Source: JAAYLC01 sp964636665
GTDB lineage: Bacteria; Bacteroidota; Bacteroidia; Flavobacteriales; Flavobacteriaceae
Length of the DNA stretch: 13,011 nucleotides
Assembly: GCA_964636665.1 (NCBI GenBank)
Contig: CAZWVT010000051.1
Location: forward strand, 1-13,011
Direction: 5' to 3'
Shown one piece after another: positions 1 to 7,272 of this stretch. The notes beneath the pieces were generated by a model. It searched no databases and was not told the origin of the DNA. It worked only from the letters and a program-made list of their open reading frames with translations. Each line of letters begins with the position of its first letter. The stretch's first letter is position 1. The translations under genes and the position numbers were made by a program.

Positions 1-33
1 AACCCATCGTAATTACAATAATTACGGTGGGTT
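1..33. terminator. Edge hairpin, probable intrinsic terminator
   Basis: Positions 1-14 and 20-33 are inverted copies with a single G-T wobble, separated by a 5-nt loop, giving a 14-bp stem. It lies 23 nt past the stop codon of the minus-strand peptidase, so it could end that transcript. The U-tract that would confirm this on the minus strand would fall outside the window. The plus side is followed by a moderately T-rich run, so it could also serve a gene to the left. Confidence 0.6.
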
Positions 34-56
34 TGTTCATTTTCTAAAAATGATTG

Positions 57-1451
57 TTACTTGTTCATTTCGGTAAAATAATGGTAAAACTGTGGAATGG
101 TTTCGATTCCTTTTAAATAATTCCATATTCCGAAATGTTCGTTTGGCGAATGAATGGCATCGCTGTCCAATCCAAAGCCCATCAAAATACTCTTGCTTTC
201 CAATTCTTTTTCAAAAAGTGCTACAATCGGAATGCTTCCGCCGCTTCGTTGTGGAATGGGAGTTTTTCCAAATGATACTTCATAAGCTTTTTCGGCGGCA
301 CGATAACCAATGCTGTCAATCGGAGTGACGTAAGCTTCGCCTCCGTGATGCGGACTTACTTTTACCCGAACACTTTTGGGTGCTATTTTTTCAAAGTGGT
401 TTTGGAACAATTCTGTAATCTTTTCCCAATCCTGATCGGGAACCAAACGCATGCTGATTTTAGCAAAAGCTTTCCCGGCAATAACTGTTTTTGCGCCTTC
501 TCCGATGTAACCTCCCCAAATTCCGTTGACGTCTAATGTAGGTCGGATGGCATTGCGTTCGTTGGTAGTGTATCCTTTTTCGCCATGCACATCGTCAATG
601 TCCAATGATTTTTTATACGCTTCCAAATCGAAGGGTGCTTGTGCCATTTTCTCACGTTCTTCATTGGAAAGTTCTTCAACATCATCATAAAATCCCGGAA
701 TCGTAATGCGGTTATTTTCATCGTGAAGTTGCGCAATCATTTCGCACAAAATATTTATCGGATTGGCTACCGCTCCACCGTAAAGTCCGCTGTGCAAATC
801 GCGATTCGGTCCGGTTACTTCTACCTCGACATAACTCAATCCGCGCAATCCTGTAGTAATCGACGGAACGTCTTTGGCTATCAAACCGGTATCGCTAATG
901 AGAATGACGTCGTTTGTTAGCTTTTCTTTATTTCGTTCAACAAACCAGCCGAGGTTCACGCTCCCCACTTCTTCTTCGCCTTCAATCATAAATTTTACGT
1001 TACACGGCAATTGATTTGTTTTGACCATGTATTCCAATGCTTTTACGTGCATATACATTTGTCCTTTGTCGTCGGAACTTCCTCGTGCAAAAATCGCTCC
1101 TTCGGGATGGATGTCGGTTTTTTTGACAACCGGTTCAAAAGGCGGGCTGTCCCATAAATCCATTGGATCCGGTGGTTGCACGTCGTAATGTCCGTACACC
1201 AAAACCGTCGGCAGGTTTTTATCGATGATTTTTTCTCCGTAAACGATGGGATTTCCCGGAGTTTCACAAATTTCAACAAGGTCGCAACCGGCTTTTTCAA
1301 GTTGGGTTTTAACGGCTTCCGCAGTTCGGATAATGTCTTTTTTATAAGCAGAATCTGCACTGATTGACGGAATTTTCAGAAGTTCTATCAATTCATCCAA
1401 GAACCGCTCTTTGTTTTCTTCAATATAATTCTTTGCACTTTTCATAAACAT
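57..1451 (-). CDS. M20 family metallopeptidase, CNDP-like dipeptidase
   Basis: A zinc-dependent dipeptidase/carboxypeptidase of the M20 family, closest in pattern to the carnosinase-like CNDP group. It is probably cytosolic, since no signal peptide is seen. The 464-aa length fits the family. Expected motifs appear in order: GHYDVQ with metal-binding H88 and D90, a GSSDDKG loop around D127, EGEEEVGS with probable catalytic E160 and metal ligand E161, D187 in ISDTG, and a C-terminal HSPNEHF with H434. A dimerisation-type segment with DLHSG lies between the two catalytic halves. The first ATG (MFMK) and the third codon (MKSA) are both possible starts, and no Shine-Dalgarno sequence decides between them. 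It is a single gene, separated from the tRNA by about 240 nt. Substrate specificity cannot be read from sequence; the family assignment is firm. Confidence 0.93.
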   Translation of the reverse strand: MFMKSAKNYIEENKERFLDELIELLKIPSISADSAYKKDIIRTAEAVKTQLEKAGCDLVEICETPGNPIVYGEKIIDKNLPTVLVYGHYDVQPPDPMDLWDSPPFEPVVKKTDIHPEGAIFARGSSDDKGQMYMHVKALEYMVKTNQLPCNVKFMIEGEEEVGSVNLGWFVERNKEKLTNDVILISDTGLIAKDVPSITTGLRGLSYVEVEVTGPNRDLHSGLYGGAVANPINILCEMIAQLHDENNRITIPGFYDDVEELSNEEREKMAQAPFDLEAYKKSLDIDDVHGEKGYTTNERNAIRPTLDVNGIWGGYIGEGAKTVIAGKAFAKISMRLVPDQDWEKITELFQNHFEKIAPKSVRVKVSPHHGGEAYVTPIDSIGYRAAEKAYEVSFGKTPIPQRSGGSIPIVALFEKELESKSILMGFGLDSDAIHSPNEHFGIWNYLKGIETIPQFYHYFTEMNK

Positions 1452-1619
1452 TTAATTTTTAAGTGGCAGTCAATACTTGACACCTTTTGAATAAAGAGTT
1501 GCTAAAATACAAAACTCTATTCACACGGATTAATGAATGTGTTGTAATCTTGAAGACGGTTGAGTTGGAAGCAGTTTTAAAAAGAATTTAAATACAAATA
1601 AAAAAATCGCCTGATTTTA

Positions 1620-1648
1620 TTGAAGAATGTAAATCTTGATTATATTTG
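1620..1648 (+). promoter_or_regulatory. Bacteroidota-type promoter of tRNA-Leu
   Basis: TTG at 1620-1622 and TATATTTG at 1641-1648, spaced by 18 nt, match the Bacteroidota primary sigma factor pattern (TTG near -33, TAnnTTTG near -7). Transcription would begin near 1654, about 36 nt before the tRNA. The rest of 1452-1689 is AT-rich; I see no gene in it and no clear promoter for the peptidase on the other strand. Confidence 0.7.
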
Positions 1649-1689
1649 CACCTCGTTTTTACAGCGTTGCTGTATTTTAAAATTTATTG

Positions 1690-1771
1690 GCGGGCGTGGT
1701 GGAATTGGTAGACACGCTAGACTTAGGATCTAGTGCCGAGAGGTGTGGGAGTTCGAGTCTCCCCGCCCGCA
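1690..1771 (+). tRNA. tRNA-Leu (anticodon UAG)
   Basis: A class II tRNA with a long variable arm. The acceptor stem pairs GCGGGCG (1690-1696) with CGCCCGC (1764-1770), and A1771 is the discriminator base expected for leucine. The anticodon stem CTAGA/TCTAG (1717-1721, 1729-1733) encloses a 7-nt loop with anticodon TAG at 1724-1726, reading CUN leucine codons. The T stem is GGGAG/CTCCC with a 7-nt TTCGAGT loop. The variable arm spans about 1734-1746. CCA is not encoded and must be added after transcription. It stands alone, with its own promoter and terminator. Confidence 0.97.
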
Positions 1772-1777
1772 CTATAA

Positions 1778-1813
1778 AAAATAAGCCGTTCCGAATTTGG
1801 AACGGCTTATTTT
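1778..1813. terminator. Bidirectional intrinsic terminator, tRNA-Leu / odhB
   Basis: A perfect 15-bp inverted repeat (1778-1792 with 1799-1813) and a 6-nt loop. A-runs on the left arm and T-runs on the right mean both strands emit a GC-containing stem followed by U-rich sequence. It sits 6 nt after the tRNA and 24 nt beyond the odhB stop codon, so it probably ends both convergent transcripts. Confidence 0.88.
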
Positions 1814-1837
1814 ATTCAAGCTGTCACTTCTTTTATT

Positions 1838-3076
1838 TTAAAGTTCCAACGCTCTTTTAACGTCGTTGTTCATTAGCAATTCAGTTGGATTTTCCAATGC
1901 TTCTTTAATCGCCACCAAAAATCCTACAGATTCCCGACCGTCAATAATTCTATGGTCATAGGAAAGTGCCAGGAACATTACCGGTGCAACTACGATTCCA
2001 CCATTACGAACGATTGGGCGTTCTACGATGTTGTGCATTCCGAGAATTGCCGATTGGGGAGGATTCAAAATAGGCGTAGAAAGCATACTTCCAAAAACTC
2101 CACCGTTTGAGATTGTAAAAGTACCACCGGTCATTTCATCAACAGTAATTTGTCCTTCCTGAACACGTGTTGCCAATCTTTTTACTTCATTTTCCACTCC
2201 TCTGAAGCTCAGATTTTCAGCATTTCTAATAACCGGCACCATCAATCCTCTAGGGCCGGAAACCGCAATTGAAATGTCTTTGAAATCAAAGGTTTCCATG
2301 TAATCTCCGTCAATCATTGAATTTACTTCCGGGAACATTTCCAAAGCTCTTACTGAGGCAAGTGCAAAAAATGACATAAACCCAAGACCTACGCCGTGTT
2401 TTTGTCTAAATTCATCTTTATACTGATTCCGTATTTCGAAAATGGCACTCATGTCAACTTCATTAAAAGTTGTGAGCATGGCTGTTTCATTTTTCACGGA
2501 AACCAAGCGTTCAGCGACTCTTCTACGGAGCATAGAGAGTCTTTTTCGTTCGCTTCCTCTGGCACCGCCACCGGGCGTTCCCATAGAAGGAGTAGCTTTG
2601 ACCGCATCTTCTTTGGTGATGCGTCCATCTCGTCCGGTTCCTTGGACAGAGTCTGCCGGAATTGATTTTTCTTCCAATATTTTTTTGGCCGCAGGCGAAG
2701 GCGTGCCGGAAGCATAAGTTTTTTTCTCTTCTTTTGTGTCCGGAGCTTTTTTAGCCGGTTCTTCTTTTTTAGCCGGCTCTTCCTTTTTGGTTTCTTTGGA
2801 TTCTTTTTTGGCTTTACTGTCTGTAGCCTCAGGTTTTGTAGCATCGGTATCGATAAGGCAAACCACATCTCCTACTTGCAACACATCGCCTTCTTCTGCT
2901 TTTAGGGTAATGATACCGCTGGCTTCTGCCGGAAGTTCTAAAGTTGCTTTATCGCTGTCAACTTCTGCTATGGGTTGATCTTTTTCCACATAATCACCGT
3001 CAGACACAAGCCAAGATGCAATTTCTACTTCTGTAATTGACTCTCCCGGGGAAGGAACTTTCATTTCTAATGCCAT
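1838..3076 (-). CDS. odhB: 2-oxoglutarate dehydrogenase E2, dihydrolipoamide succinyltransferase
   Basis: The E2 core of the 2-oxoglutarate dehydrogenase complex. It moves the succinyl group from E1-bound ThDP through lipoyl-lysine to CoA in the cytoplasmic TCA cycle. The 412 aa divide as follows: one lipoyl domain (1-77) with the modified lysine K43 in SDKA; a Lys/Glu/Ala/Pro-rich flexible linker (about 79-120); a peripheral-subunit-binding domain for E1/E3 (about 121-160); and the acyltransferase domain (about 175-412) with the catalytic DHRIIDG motif, H375 and D379. A single lipoyl domain and neighbouring odhA favour succinyl- over acetyltransferase. The start codon gives the family-typical N-terminus MALEMKVPSPGES. 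It lies 94 nt downstream of odhA on the same strand, probably one operon. No separate promoter was recognised. Confidence 0.96.
   Translation of the reverse strand: MALEMKVPSPGESITEVEIASWLVSDGDYVEKDQPIAEVDSDKATLELPAEASGIITLKAEEGDVLQVGDVVCLIDTDATKPEATDSKAKKESKETKKEEPAKKEEPAKKAPDTKEEKKTYASGTPSPAAKKILEEKSIPADSVQGTGRDGRITKEDAVKATPSMGTPGGGARGSERKRLSMLRRRVAERLVSVKNETAMLTTFNEVDMSAIFEIRNQYKDEFRQKHGVGLGFMSFFALASVRALEMFPEVNSMIDGDYMETFDFKDISIAVSGPRGLMVPVIRNAENLSFRGVENEVKRLATRVQEGQITVDEMTGGTFTISNGGVFGSMLSTPILNPPQSAILGMHNIVERPIVRNGGIVVAPVMFLALSYDHRIIDGRESVGFLVAIKEALENPTELLMNNDVKRALEL
2753..2788 (-). repeat. Tandem 18-bp repeat in the odhB linker
   Basis: Two adjacent 18-bp copies (2753-2770 and 2771-2788) differ at two positions. 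Read on the minus strand they encode KKEEPA twice, inside the flexible linker between the lipoyl and subunit-binding domains. The repeat is in frame, so a change in copy number would alter linker length without breaking the gene. Confidence 0.75.
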
Positions 3077-3170
3077 AATACTTCTTATTTTAAGTGCTAT
3101 TTGTTAGCTGTTGAACGCTTTTGTTATTTTATTTGTTTTCTGTATAAAATTAGTGATTCTTTTTAAGAAA

Positions 3171-5936
3171 TTATTTCTGATTTCTATCAAAAACACTTTC
3201 AATTACTTTTGCATGTCTCGCAAAGGATCTTACTGAACTTCCCGACGCCGGAGCTGCATACATTTTTCTGCTGCAAACTCTAAAATTCACAGCTTCTTCA
3301 AGATGCAGCAAAAGGAAGGAGTAAGCTCCCATGTTTTTAGGTTCTTCTTGAGCCCATACAAGATCGTCTGCATTTTTATACTTTTTGATAATTTCCCGTA
3401 TTTCTTTCTTCGGTAACGGGAACAACTGCTCGATGCGAACCAATGCGACATCATCTCTTTTTAATTCTTCGCGCTTATCCAATAAATCATAGTAAAATTT
3501 ACCGGTGACAAACACTAAAGATTTCACCTTATTTACTTTGGCTTCGGCATCGTCTATAATCATTTGAAACGAACCGGTTGCCAATTCTTCTTTCGTTGAA
3601 ACTACTTTGGGGTGTCGCAGCAAACTCTTCGGTGTAAACACAATCAACGGTTTGCGGTAAGGCATCAAAACCTGTCTTCTCAATAAATGGAAGAAATTAG
3701 CAGGAGTAGTTACGTCTGCGACATACATATTGTTGGTTGCGCAAAGTTGCAGAAAACGCTCCATTCTCGCAGAGGAGTGTTCTGCTCCTTGTCCTTCATA
3801 ACCGTGTGGCAACAACATGACCAATCCGTTTTGCAGCTTCCATTTATCTTCTGCTGCAGAAATGTATTGGTCAATCATAATTTGAGCACCGTTTACGAAA
3901 TCTCCAAACTGCGCTTCCCACAAGACAAGTGATTTTGGACTTGCCATTGCATATCCGTATTCAAATCCAACCACGGCATATTCTGAAAGGAGGGAGTTGT
4001 ATATGTAAAAATCACCTTGATTTTCCTTGATATCATTTAACATGCACAATTCCTCTTCACTGTCTTCCACTTTTATAATGGCATGACGATGAGAAAAAGT
4101 ACCTCTTTCCACATCCTGTCCGGACATACGTACATCGTTTCCGGCATCTACAATACTTCCATAAGCAAGCAATTCTCCCATTGCCCAATCGAGTTTGTTT
4201 TTTTCAAAAAACATCTCGCGACGGGAATTGATTAACCGCTCTATTTTTCTGATAAACTTTTTATCCGCCGGAAGTTCTGTTATCTTTTTTGCAATTTGTG
4301 TCAATTCTTCCAAATCGATGGTGGTATCAATTTGTTCAAGCATCTTTTCTTCACTGACGCTATACTCAAATCCTTCCCACATATTTTGCATTATCGGTGT
4401 AACGGTGGCATTTTCTTCTTTTCGCGAAGATTCAAAATCCTCTTCAAGCAACGCCTTGTATTGCGTTTCCATTTCTTTGGGAACGTTTTCGTCTATAACT
4501 CCTTGCGCAATTAGTTTTCCGGCATAAATTTCTTTTGCATTTTTATGACTTGCAATAATCTTATAAAGTTTGGGTTGCGTAAATCGAGGCTCGTCACCTT
4601 CATTATGTCCGTATTTGCGATATCCCAATAAATCGATAAACACATCGCGATTAAAAGCCATTCTGAATTCGAGTGCAAAGAGCATCGCTTGAACTACGGC
4701 TTCGGCATCGTCTGAATTAACATGCAAAATCGGTGAAAAAGTGACTTTGGCGACATCGGTACAGTAAAGAGAAGAACGACCGTCTAAGTAATTGGTCGTA
4801 AATCCAACCTGATTGTTGATGACAATATGAATGGTTCCACCTGTTTTATAACCCTCTAACTGAGCCATTTGGACAATTTCATAGACAATTCCCTGCCCGG
4901 CGATCGCGGCATCTCCGTGCACTACAATCGGCAGCACACTTTCGGGAGTGTCTTTGTAATAATCATCTTGTTTTGCTCGTGCAATTCCTTGAACCACTGC
5001 GCCGACAGCTTCCAAATGTGACGGATTCGGTGCAATATTCAAATTTATTTCTTTGCCGTTGACATTCCTCTGAGAAGTCCAACCTAAGTGATATTTTACA
5101 TCTCCGTCAAAAATATCTTCTACATAATCTTTCCCGTCAAATTCGGTGAAAATATCTTTCGCGCTTTTGCCAAAAATATTTGTAAGCGTATTTAATCGAC
5201 CTCTATGAGCCATTCCCATCACAAATTCTTTCACTCCTTTTTCAGCAGCATTTTCGATAAGAATGTCTAATGCGGGAATCAAACTTTCTCCACCTTCCAA
5301 TGAAAAGCGTTTTTGACCTACGTATTTTGTGTGAAGGAAATGTTCAAATCCAACAGCTTCGGTAAGTTTCTGTAAGATTCTTTTCTTCTTGTCGGCATTA
5401 AAATCCGGCTGATTGTTGGTTTTGTTTAAATACTGCTGAATCCACTCAATTTTATCGGGATTTCGAATATACATATATTCTATGCCGATGGAGTCGCAAT
5501 AGGTTTTTTCTAAATGTCTGATTATCTCTTTTAAAGAAGCAATTCCGATACCGATAATTTCACCGGCTTGAAATTTTAAATCCAAATCGTTTCTTGACAA
5601 TCCGAAATTCTCAATGTCCAAAGTTGGTTCATACTGTCGTCGTTCCCTCACAGGATTTGTCTTGGTAAACAGATGACCTCTCGTTCGATAGCCGTCTATC
5701 AATCGAATTACTTGAAATTCTTTGATAATATCATCACAAGATTCGTCATCCTTGGGTTTTCTGTTTGAATCCGAAATGGTTTCTGCGGAATTTAATGCAG
5801 ATTCGCTCCCAAAATCAAAACCTTGAAAAAAAGCTCTCAAGCTCGGTTCGATACTATCCGGATATTTCAGATATTGTTCGTATAAGTCTTCCAGTTGTGA
5901 TGGGTGAATGGTATTTAGAAAAGAATATTTATCCAT
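3171..5936 (-). CDS. odhA: 2-oxoglutarate dehydrogenase E1 component
   Basis: The ThDP-dependent E1 subunit, which decarboxylates 2-oxoglutarate and reductively succinylates the E2 lipoyl group. The 921-aa length is normal for the homodimeric E1o family. In order it has the N-terminal E1o segment (about 1-40, SFLNTIHPSQLEDLYEQYL); the conserved HRGRLN at 244-249 and YHLGWT around H283, both with active-site histidines in the family; NPSHLEA at 304-310; the ThDP/Mg motif from G341-D342 to N374-N375; a transketolase-like pyrimidine domain (about 580-780) with GQDVERGTFSHRHA and HGYEGQGAEHSSAR (711-724); and a C-terminal domain ending with ASGS...FARH. It is followed by odhB after 94 nt. A possible own promoter lies just upstream. 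No lpd gene is adjacent. Confidence 0.97.
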   Translation of the reverse strand: MDKYSFLNTIHPSQLEDLYEQYLKYPDSIEPSLRAFFQGFDFGSESALNSAETISDSNRKPKDDESCDDIIKEFQVIRLIDGYRTRGHLFTKTNPVRERRQYEPTLDIENFGLSRNDLDLKFQAGEIIGIGIASLKEIIRHLEKTYCDSIGIEYMYIRNPDKIEWIQQYLNKTNNQPDFNADKKKRILQKLTEAVGFEHFLHTKYVGQKRFSLEGGESLIPALDILIENAAEKGVKEFVMGMAHRGRLNTLTNIFGKSAKDIFTEFDGKDYVEDIFDGDVKYHLGWTSQRNVNGKEINLNIAPNPSHLEAVGAVVQGIARAKQDDYYKDTPESVLPIVVHGDAAIAGQGIVYEIVQMAQLEGYKTGGTIHIVINNQVGFTTNYLDGRSSLYCTDVAKVTFSPILHVNSDDAEAVVQAMLFALEFRMAFNRDVFIDLLGYRKYGHNEGDEPRFTQPKLYKIIASHKNAKEIYAGKLIAQGVIDENVPKEMETQYKALLEEDFESSRKEENATVTPIMQNMWEGFEYSVSEEKMLEQIDTTIDLEELTQIAKKITELPADKKFIRKIERLINSRREMFFEKNKLDWAMGELLAYGSIVDAGNDVRMSGQDVERGTFSHRHAIIKVEDSEEELCMLNDIKENQGDFYIYNSLLSEYAVVGFEYGYAMASPKSLVLWEAQFGDFVNGAQIMIDQYISAAEDKWKLQNGLVMLLPHGYEGQGAEHSSARMERFLQLCATNNMYVADVTTPANFFHLLRRQVLMPYRKPLIVFTPKSLLRHPKVVSTKEELATGSFQMIIDDAEAKVNKVKSLVFVTGKFYYDLLDKREELKRDDVALVRIEQLFPLPKKEIREIIKKYKNADDLVWAQEEPKNMGAYSFLLLHLEEAVNFRVCSRKMYAAPASGSSVRSFARHAKVIESVFDRNQK

Positions 5937-5973
5937 TTTTTTTTAGAAAAAAGCGCTTGTTTATAAAACGACA

Positions 5974-6007
5974 CAAAAGTACAAATAAATAGTTCAATTT
6001 ATGACAA
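5974..6007 (-). promoter_or_regulatory. Possible odhA promoter
   Basis: On the minus strand TACTTTTG (5974-5981) fits TAnnTTTG exactly. A TTG lies at 6005-6007, with a 23-nt spacer, which is on the long side. Transcription would start near 5968, about 30 nt before the odhA ATG. It lies within the 142-nt gap after the prenyl synthase gene, where no strong terminator is seen, so read-through from that gene is also possible. Confidence 0.4.
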
Positions 6008-6078
6008 GTTTCTCATAATGCTGTTACTGTCAAACTATATAATAAGACTGTGATTTTCGTTTGTTTAATTTTTTGTTT

Positions 6079-7053
6079 TTATATATTTCTTTCCATCAAT
6101 TCAGAAACAAATATTTTCAGCCATGTTTTTTTACTTTCCGGCAAGGATAAATTTTCCAGATTATCCAAGGCAATACGACGGTATTTCTCAATTTGATTTC
6201 TTGTTGCTTGCACCACTCCCGATTGATTGTAAATTTCTTTTACAGTTTTTATTTTCTGTTCGGAATCTTTAGGAGTAACCGAAAAAAGATGCAATAACTC
6301 AGTTACTTGAGTCGGACTGCCAAGGTTTTTTGCCAAGAGAAAGAGAATTGTTTTTTTGTTGGCAATGATATCGCCCCCTTTTTGTTTTCCAAAGAATTTT
6401 GGATCGCCGAAAGTGTCTAAATAATCATCTTGCAACTGAAATGCAATTCCGAGATTTTTCCCGAATTCATATAACTTTTCTTGCTCTTCCGAGGATGCAT
6501 CAGCTACTATGGCTCCCATTTTCATCGCCGCACCTAACAATACCGCTGTTTTTTGTTCAATCATCAGGATATACTCCTCCATCCCCACATCGTCTCTATT
6601 TTCAAAATCCATGTCCAATTGCTGACCTTCGCAAACCTCAAGGGCGGTTTTACTAAATAATTTGGCTAAATCTTGAAATTTCTCCGCATCATAAGATTCA
6701 AAATAACGATATGCCAAAATCAACATGGCATCGCCCGAAAGTATGCCGGTACTCACATCCCATTTTTCATGAACGGTTGGATACCCTCTACGCAAGGGCG
6801 CATTGTCCATAATATCGTCGTGAATCAAGGAAAAATTATGAAACATTTCTACCGCCATAGCTGCAGGCAATGCTTTTTGATAATCGTCAGCCAATAAATC
6901 ACATGTCATTAAAGTAAGTGCAGGGCGGATTCTTTTGCCTCCGATAGAAAGGATATATTCAATGGGCGTATAAAGTTGAAGCGGTTCTTTGACAATTGTC
7001 GTTTCTGCTAATTTTTGATTCAGAAAATCAATGTATTCTTTGAGAATTTCCAT
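6079..7053 (-). CDS. Polyprenyl synthetase, short-chain trans-prenyl diphosphate synthase
   Basis: A trans-isoprenyl diphosphate synthase that condenses IPP with allylic diphosphates in isoprenoid synthesis; cytosolic. The 324 aa contain GGKRIRP (38-44), the first aspartate-rich motif DDIMD (79-83) followed by RRG (88-90), and the second aspartate-rich motif DDYLD (209-213). The first motif lacks the two-residue insertion of typical bacterial FPP synthases, and F74 sits five residues before it. In the family an aromatic there shortens the product, so FPP or GGPP (C15-C20) is more likely than a long menaquinone side chain. This is inference. The ATG at 7053 gives a normal N-terminus. It is divergent from aspS and followed by odhA after 142 nt on the same strand. 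Confidence 0.92.
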   Translation of the reverse strand: MEILKEYIDFLNQKLAETTIVKEPLQLYTPIEYILSIGGKRIRPALTLMTCDLLADDYQKALPAAMAVEMFHNFSLIHDDIMDNAPLRRGYPTVHEKWDVSTGILSGDAMLILAYRYFESYDAEKFQDLAKLFSKTALEVCEGQQLDMDFENRDDVGMEEYILMIEQKTAVLLGAAMKMGAIVADASSEEQEKLYEFGKNLGIAFQLQDDYLDTFGDPKFFGKQKGGDIIANKKTILFLLAKNLGSPTQVTELLHLFSVTPKDSEQKIKTVKEIYNQSGVVQATRNQIEKYRRIALDNLENLSLPESKKTWLKIFVSELMERNI

Positions 7054-7068
7054 TTAAAAAAATTTGTG

Positions 7069-7096
7069 TAAAATTAATCCAAGTCTATGAATTCAA
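7069..7096 (-). promoter_or_regulatory. Weak candidate promoter of the prenyl synthase gene
   Basis: On the minus strand TTG (7094-7096) and TAATTTTA (7069-7076) are 17 nt apart. The -7 element misses the final G of TAnnTTTG, and the implied leader would be only about 10 nt. It is offered as the best visible match in the divergent 165-nt region shared with aspS. Confidence 0.25.
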
Positions 7097-7213
7097 TAGC
7101 ATAATAAACAAAAAGTAATTTGCAACCTCCTATAAATTAAAAATAAAACTGTGAAAACATTCTTTATAACACATCTTGTTTTCTATTGATTCGTAAAACA
7201 ATAGATTATTGAG

Positions 7214-7221
7214 TAAATTTG
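7214..7221 (+). promoter_or_regulatory. -7 element of the aspS promoter
   Basis: TAAATTTG is an exact TAnnTTTG match 52 nt before the aspS ATG, predicting transcription from about 7227. No TTG sits at the ideal distance upstream; the nearest (7186-7188) leaves a 25-nt spacer. The element covers the TTG codon at 7219, which argues against translation starting there. Confidence 0.55.
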
Positions 7222-7272
7222 CACTCTCAAAAAATATTGATAATCGGACAACTATCCTATAATATAAATTTA

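Noticed and set aside
1516..1530. The 15-mer ctattcacacggatt appears both here and at about 11028-11042
   Set aside because: Only two copies, one intergenic and one inside a coding region, with no shared flanks; most likely chance in AT-rich DNA.
1690..1771. tRNA-Leu as an attachment site for an integrated element
   Set aside because: No second copy of the tRNA 3' end, integrase or phage-like gene is present; both flanks are housekeeping genes.
2494..2868. A 124-residue open frame on the minus strand overlapping odhB in another frame
   Set aside because: It lies wholly within odhB, is made lysine/arginine-rich by the linker codons, and has no domain or start signal of its own.
3166..3178. 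Short palindrome agaaat-t-atttct at the odhA stop codon as a terminator
   Set aside because: The stem is only 6 bp, AT-rich and without a U-tract; odhA and odhB are more likely co-transcribed.
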